A stretch of 9,758 nucleotides of DNA, taken from Paralcaligenes sp039935015 (GTDB lineage: Bacteria; Pseudomonadota; Gammaproteobacteria; Burkholderiales; Burkholderiaceae_B). Positions 5,791-9,758 of this stretch are shown here, one piece after another. Location of the stretch: NCBI GenBank assembly GCA_039935015.1, contig JBDTLC010000067.1:1-9758 (forward strand), written 5' to 3'. Made by a program: the position numbers and the translations under genes. Position 1 is the stretch's first letter. The number at the start of each line of letters is the position of its first letter. The notes beneath the pieces are model-generated. The model was not told where the DNA came from. It did not search any database and saw only the letters and a program-made list of their open reading frames with translations.

Positions 5791-8244
5791 ATGAGTTCTG
5801 CTACCCCTTCTTCCAAATCCAATTCCGGCGCCGGCTCCTCATCCTGGATCGGACGTTTCATTTTCAAGGCAGCCATCTTCTGCGTCGGCATAGGCTTGTG
5901 CGTCGGCCTGCTCGGTGCGCTGGCGCTGGCGCTGGCGTGGCCCAATCTGCCTGACCTGCATGCCATGACGGACTATCGTCCCCGAGTGCCGCTGCGCGTC
6001 TATACAGCCGACAAAGTCCTGATTGGCGAGTTCGGCGAAGAGCGGCGCAATGTCTTGCGCTTCAATGAAATCCCCGACGTCATGAAATCGGCCATATTAT
6101 CGGCCGAAGACGATCGCTTTTACCAGCATGGCGGTATCGACTGGTCTGGCGTATTGCGCGCCATGATCGCCAATGTCACGCATATGTCCAAGGCCCAGGG
6201 CGCCAGTACGATCACCATGCAGGTCGCACGCAACTTCTACCTATCGTCGGAAAAAACCTACACCCGCAAATTCTACGAGCTTTTGCTTACCTTCAAGATT
6301 GAAGCCAATCTTAGCAAAGATCAGATCCTCGATCTATACATGAACCAGATTTACCTGGGCCATCGCGCTTACGGTTTTGCAGCCGCGTCGCGCACTTATT
6401 TCGGCAAACCCCTGTCGGAAATTACGCCGGCCGAGGCCGCCATGCTGGCGGGCATTCCTAAAGCGCCATCGCGCTTCAACCCCATTGCCAATTTCAAGCG
6501 GGCCAAAGTGCGACAGGGGTATGTGTTGGGCCGCATGAAAGCGCTGGGCTACCTGACCGACGACGAATACAAACAAGCTATGGCGCAACCCATACAGATC
6601 AAGTCGGCGCCAGGCACGCCAGCGGGCGGCTATGCCATCCACGGCGACTATGTGGCCGAGCTCGCGCGCCAGCTGCTCTACGATGTCTACCAAGACGACA
6701 TCTATTCGCGTGGCTTCAATATTTACACCACGGTCAACTCCAAAGACCAGGAAGCAGCCTACACATCGCTGCGCGATGGGGTGCTCGATTACACGCGCCG
6801 CTCAGCCTACCCAGGCCCCGAAGAAACCATAGACCTGCCCCCAGGAGTTGAGCAAGATCCTGCCAAGCTTGATCCCATCATTGACGACCTCCAGGAAAAG
6901 TACGCGGACAGTGGCGACGTTGTAATGGGGCTGGTGCTTTCGGCCGATCCCAACAAAATCACCGTCGCCCGAAGCTCGCAGGAGATTATCGACGTCACCG
7001 ACAAGCGTGCCTTGCGCGTCGTGGCGCGCGGCCTGGTTAAAAACGCCAAGCCCGACGTCAAGATTCAGCGTGGCTCGGTCGTCTATCTGCACAAGAATGG
7101 CGATTACTGGGAAGTCATCAATATGCCGTCGGTGCAAGCAGCCTTTGTTGCGCTAAACCCCCAAGACGGGGCCATACAAGCGATGGTGGGCGGCTTCGAC
7201 TACGACCAAGGCAAGTTCAATCGCGTCACACAAGCCTGGCGGCAGCCGGGCTCGAGCTTCAAGCCCTTTCTTTATGCCTCGGCGCTCGAACGCGGACTGA
7301 CTCCCGCGACACAAATTTCCAACGAACCGTTCTCGCTGACGGCAGCCCAAACCGGCTCCAAAGCCTGGAACCCCAAAAACTACGGCAACGAATACAACCC
7401 CATGCTGACCATGCGTCAGGGTCTCTACAAGTCCATGAACATGGTATCGATCCGCATCATGCAGGCGGTAGGCCCGAAGTATGTTCAAGACTACATCACC
7501 CGCTTCGGTTTTGATCGAGCCCGACAGCCCGCTGTGTTGCCTCTCGCACTGGGGGCGGGCAGCGTGACACCGCTGCAACTGGCTGGCGCTTACTCGGTAT
7601 TTGCCAATGGCGGCTATCGGGTGCCGCCCTACCTCATCGACCACGTCACCGATAGCAGCGGCAAAGTCATCATGCAGGCAAAACCTACCATTGCAGGCGA
7701 TGCCGCGGCACGCGCCATCGATCCACGCACCGTCTACGTAATGGATGATCTGCTGCGCGGAGTGGCTACATATGGGACTGGCGCCCGCGTACACCGCGAA
7801 CTCAAACGCGATGACATCGGCGGCAAGACTGGCACCACCAACGACTCTCACGACGCCTGGTTCGCCGGCTTCACACCTAAAATCGTCGGTGTGGCCTGGA
7901 TGGGCTATGACCAGCCCCGCTCACTGGGCGATCGCGAAACGGGCGGCGGCGCAGCGCTCCCAATCTGGCTCGGATTCATGCGCGTTGCCTTGAACGGCCA
8001 ACCGCAAACCCCGCCAGGCCCCATGCCCCCAGGCCTAAGCAAGATAAATGGCGATTTTTACTTTTCGGAATTTCCGCCTGGTATAGCGGTGGCACGCGTG
8101 GGTCTGCCCACGGGCGACAGCACAGCCGATAGCGGCGCCAGCGGCGGCGCCAACGACGGCATAAGTCAGCTGCTCAATCAGCTGGGCGGTACAAGTCCCA
8201 GCCCAAGCCCAAGCGCGGCCCAACCTCAAAAAGTCCCTTTTTAA
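5791..8244 (+). CDS. mrcA: Penicillin-binding protein 1A, bifunctional glycosyltransferase/transpeptidase
   Basis: This class A penicillin-binding protein polymerises lipid II into glycan strands and cross-links them in the periplasm. The 817-residue protein has a short Ser-rich cytoplasmic tail, one membrane helix (about 22-50), a GT51 domain (about 80-260), an OB-like insert (about 300-450) and a transpeptidase domain (about 450-740). GT51 motifs are EDDRFYQHGGID with catalytic Glu106, GASTITMQ (137-144), KFYELLLTFKIE with Glu163, and MNQIYLG (184-190). The transpeptidase has Ser488 and Lys491 in GSSFKPF, SMN at 548-550 and KTGTTN at 679-684. The C-terminal tail (772-817) is low complexity, rich in Ser, Gly, Ala and Pro with an SPSPSPS run. 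The ATG at 5791 is the first possible start after an in-frame stop at 5737-5739 but has no clear Shine-Dalgarno. lptM follows after 12 nt. The family is certain; the synonym ponA is common in related bacteria. Confidence 0.97.
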   Translation: MSSATPSSKSNSGAGSSSWIGRFIFKAAIFCVGIGLCVGLLGALALALAWPNLPDLHAMTDYRPRVPLRVYTADKVLIGEFGEERRNVLRFNEIPDVMKSAILSAEDDRFYQHGGIDWSGVLRAMIANVTHMSKAQGASTITMQVARNFYLSSEKTYTRKFYELLLTFKIEANLSKDQILDLYMNQIYLGHRAYGFAAASRTYFGKPLSEITPAEAAMLAGIPKAPSRFNPIANFKRAKVRQGYVLGRMKALGYLTDDEYKQAMAQPIQIKSAPGTPAGGYAIHGDYVAELARQLLYDVYQDDIYSRGFNIYTTVNSKDQEAAYTSLRDGVLDYTRRSAYPGPEETIDLPPGVEQDPAKLDPIIDDLQEKYADSGDVVMGLVLSADPNKITVARSSQEIIDVTDKRALRVVARGLVKNAKPDVKIQRGSVVYLHKNGDYWEVINMPSVQAAFVALNPQDGAIQAMVGGFDYDQGKFNRVTQAWRQPGSSFKPFLYASALERGLTPATQISNEPFSLTAAQTGSKAWNPKNYGNEYNPMLTMRQGLYKSMNMVSIRIMQAVGPKYVQDYITRFGFDRARQPAVLPLALGAGSVTPLQLAGAYSVFANGGYRVPPYLIDHVTDSSGKVIMQAKPTIAGDAAARAIDPRTVYVMDDLLRGVATYGTGARVHRELKRDDIGGKTGTTNDSHDAWFAGFTPKIVGVAWMGYDQPRSLGDRETGGGAALPIWLGFMRVALNGQPQTPPGPMPPGLSKINGDFYFSEFPPGIAVARVGLPTGDSTADSGASGGANDGISQLLNQLGGTSPSPSPSAAQPQKVPF

Positions 8245-8256
8245 AATAGAGTTTGC

Positions 8257-8478
8257 ATGCTAGCGTCCCGACCGATCCTTTCTCCCTGTTGCCTGCCGCG
8301 CTTTGCGACTGGGCTGGCCTTACTCTGGGCACTGGCTGGCTGCGGCTATAAAGGCCCCTTGTATATGCCTCCGCCTCCGCCCCTCAATGCCTCCCTGACC
8401 AAGCCTCCTGTCATCACCACGCCCGCGGCCAATCAAAACAGCGCGCCCGAGCCGGCCCAAGCTACGCCAATTAAATGA
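8257..8478 (+). CDS. lptM: LPS translocon maturation lipoprotein LptM (YifL-like)
   Basis: This is a small outer-membrane lipoprotein of 73 residues. The signal peptide has a hydrophobic core (FATGLALLWALAGC) and a lipobox LAGC with the lipidated Cys29. The mature part begins CGYKGPLYMPPPPP, the conserved start of LptM/YifL proteins, and continues with a Pro/Ala/Thr-rich, probably disordered tail. In E. coli, LptM promotes correct disulfide formation and assembly of the LptDE LPS translocon; that role is transferred here by homology of the N-terminal motif. The start at 8257 has only a weak GAG upstream, and other starts are not credible because the signal peptide begins here. The gene overlaps lysA by 4 nt as ATGA, and this adjacency to lysA is typical of the family. 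Confidence 0.9.
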   Translation: MLASRPILSPCCLPRFATGLALLWALAGCGYKGPLYMPPPPPLNASLTKPPVITTPAANQNSAPEPAQATPIK

Positions 8479-9749
8479 GCAGGATGACCGTCGCGCCTCA
8501 GTTCCAGCTCCGCAACGGAGTTCTGCATGCCGAAGACATTCCGTTATCACATCTGGCGCAAGAGTTCGGTACGCCCCTTTATGTGTACTCGCGCCGGGCC
8601 TTACATGAGGCGTGGGAATCGTATCGCCAGGCTGTAGGCCAACGTAATGTGCTGATTTGCTACGGCATGAAAGCCAACTCGAATTTGGCCGTACTCAACG
8701 AGTTCAAAAATCTAGGCTCTGGTTTCGACATTGTGTCGGGCGGAGAGCTGGCGCGAGCTTTGGCCATTGGCGCCGACCCCGGAAAAATCGTTTTTTCTGG
8801 TGTGGGCAAACAGGTTTGGGAAATCCAGGCCGCCCTTCAGGCCGGCGTGAAGTGCTTTAACGTAGAGTCCGAGGCCGAGCTCACAAGACTTGCACAGGTG
8901 GCCCATCAAGCCGGTACCGTCGCGACCGCGTCTGTGCGCGTCAATCCCGATGTTGATGCCAAAACCCATCCCTACATTTCCACGGGCCTGAAAGAAAACA
9001 AGTTCGGCATCGCCATTGAACACGCTCTGGCGGTATATCAGCGGGCAGCCACGCTACCCGGCATCAAGGTGATTGGCGTCGATTGCCATATCGGCTCGCA
9101 AATTACCGAAGTAGCTCCCTACTTGGATGCGCTCGACAAACTGCTGACGCTAATCGAAGCGCTAGCTCGAGCCAGCATACCCATCCATCACCTGGATCTG
9201 GGTGGCGGCATAGGCATACGCTACACCGACGAAACCCTGCTCTCACCCACGGTGTTGCTCGACGCCGTCTTCAAACGCCTGAAAGCGCGCGGCCTGGAGC
9301 ACTTGCAGATCGTGCTCGAACCCGGCCGCTCTCTAGTAGGCAATGCTGGCGTGTTGCTCACCACTGTCGAATATCTGAAACACAGCGAAGCCAAAAACTT
9401 TGTCATCGTCGACGCGGCCATGAATGATCTGATACGCCCCACCCTGTACGGAGCGTGGCACGACGTGGAACCTGTCGCGCCGCGCACCGACGCCCCCTGC
9501 CTGGCCTACGACATTGTTGGGCCGATCTGCGAAAGCGGCGACTGGCTTGCGCGCGACCGGCAACTAGCCATCAAACAAGGCGACCTACTGGCCATCATGT
9601 CGGCTGGCGCTTATGCCTTTACCATGGCTAGCCAATACAACACGCGCCCGCGCGCCGCTGAAATAATGGTCGATGGCACTCAGGCTCACGTAGTGCGTCC
9701 GCGTGAAACCCTGGACAGCCTCTTCGACAGCGAATCGGTGTTGCCGTAG
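8475..9749 (+). CDS. lysA: Diaminopimelate decarboxylase
   Basis: This PLP enzyme of the fold-III (alanine racemase-like) decarboxylase family converts meso-diaminopimelate to L-lysine and CO2, the last step of lysine synthesis, in the cytoplasm. The 424-residue length is normal. The PLP lysine is Lys66 in CYGMKANSN. HIGSQI (205-210), the phosphate-binding GGGIGIRY (243-250), EPGRSLVGNAG (282-292), the catalytic Cys352 of GPICESGD (349-356) and Tyr388 in ASQYNTRPRAAE are all present. The ATG at 8475 overlaps the lptM stop, suggesting coupling; Met4 at 8484 gives an N-terminus of more usual length and cannot be excluded. It competes with peptidoglycan synthesis for diaminopimelate, which makes its sharing of a transcript with mrcA notable. 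The stop is TAG at 9747-9749, 9 nt before the window ends. Confidence 0.97.
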   Translation: MSRMTVAPQFQLRNGVLHAEDIPLSHLAQEFGTPLYVYSRRALHEAWESYRQAVGQRNVLICYGMKANSNLAVLNEFKNLGSGFDIVSGGELARALAIGADPGKIVFSGVGKQVWEIQAALQAGVKCFNVESEAELTRLAQVAHQAGTVATASVRVNPDVDAKTHPYISTGLKENKFGIAIEHALAVYQRAATLPGIKVIGVDCHIGSQITEVAPYLDALDKLLTLIEALARASIPIHHLDLGGGIGIRYTDETLLSPTVLLDAVFKRLKARGLEHLQIVLEPGRSLVGNAGVLLTTVEYLKHSEAKNFVIVDAAMNDLIRPTLYGAWHDVEPVAPRTDAPCLAYDIVGPICESGDWLARDRQLAIKQGDLLAIMSAGAYAFTMASQYNTRPRAAEIMVDGTQAHVVRPRETLDSLFDSESVLP

Positions 9750-9758
9750 CCCAGCGGT

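Noticed and set aside
7153..7851. 232-codon open frame on the - strand inside mrcA
   Set aside because: It is antisense to the PBP1A transpeptidase domain, with no ribosome binding site or recognisable domain; long antisense frames are expected in GC-rich genes.
1..9758. Novel defence, mobile or CRISPR-like system
   Set aside because: All complete genes belong to well-known families with intact motifs. I saw no repeat arrays, transposase, integrase, attachment-site duplication or RNA gene.

Overview
The window reads as a stretch of ordinary chromosome from a betaproteobacterium, most likely a Burkholderiales member of the Alcaligenaceae type. The reasons are the gene set (aroK-aroB-dgt divergent from mrcA, followed by lptM and lysA), the protein sequences, and a moderately high GC content that I judge by eye to be in the upper fifties. 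The family placement is inference, because no marker RNA is present. Coding density is very high, with seven genes, one of them cut by the left edge.

Left part (1-2742, + strand): the 3' five-sixths or so of a GMC-family FAD alcohol dehydrogenase, then a complete transporter of the metabolite:H+ symporter (MHS) branch of the MFS. They look like a small catabolic pair whose substrate cannot be read from the sequence. A perfect 19-bp palindrome lies between them, and a terminator-like hairpin follows the transporter.

Middle part (2847-5675, - strand): aroK, aroB and dgt are read leftward as a tight cluster. aroK and aroB overlap by 4 nt, and dgt starts 7 nt after aroB. AroK and AroB are two shikimate-pathway enzymes. 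Dgt is an HD-domain dNTP triphosphohydrolase that travels with them by gene order rather than by pathway.

Right part (5791-9749, + strand): mrcA (bifunctional penicillin-binding protein 1A), a small lipoprotein of the LptM/YifL type and lysA (diaminopimelate decarboxylase) are read rightward with gaps of 12 nt and -4 nt, so probably as one operon. The theme is the cell envelope: peptidoglycan polymerisation, LPS-translocon maturation, and the enzyme that drains diaminopimelate to lysine.

I found no mobile element, CRISPR array, RNA gene or unknown defence-like system. The points worth a second look concern architecture: the apparent absence of pilMNOPQ between mrcA and aroK and of cyaY between mrcA and lptM, the palindrome before the transporter, and the unusual starts of the divergent aroK and mrcA genes, which lack clear Shine-Dalgarno sequences and have -10-like hexamers very close to the ATG.
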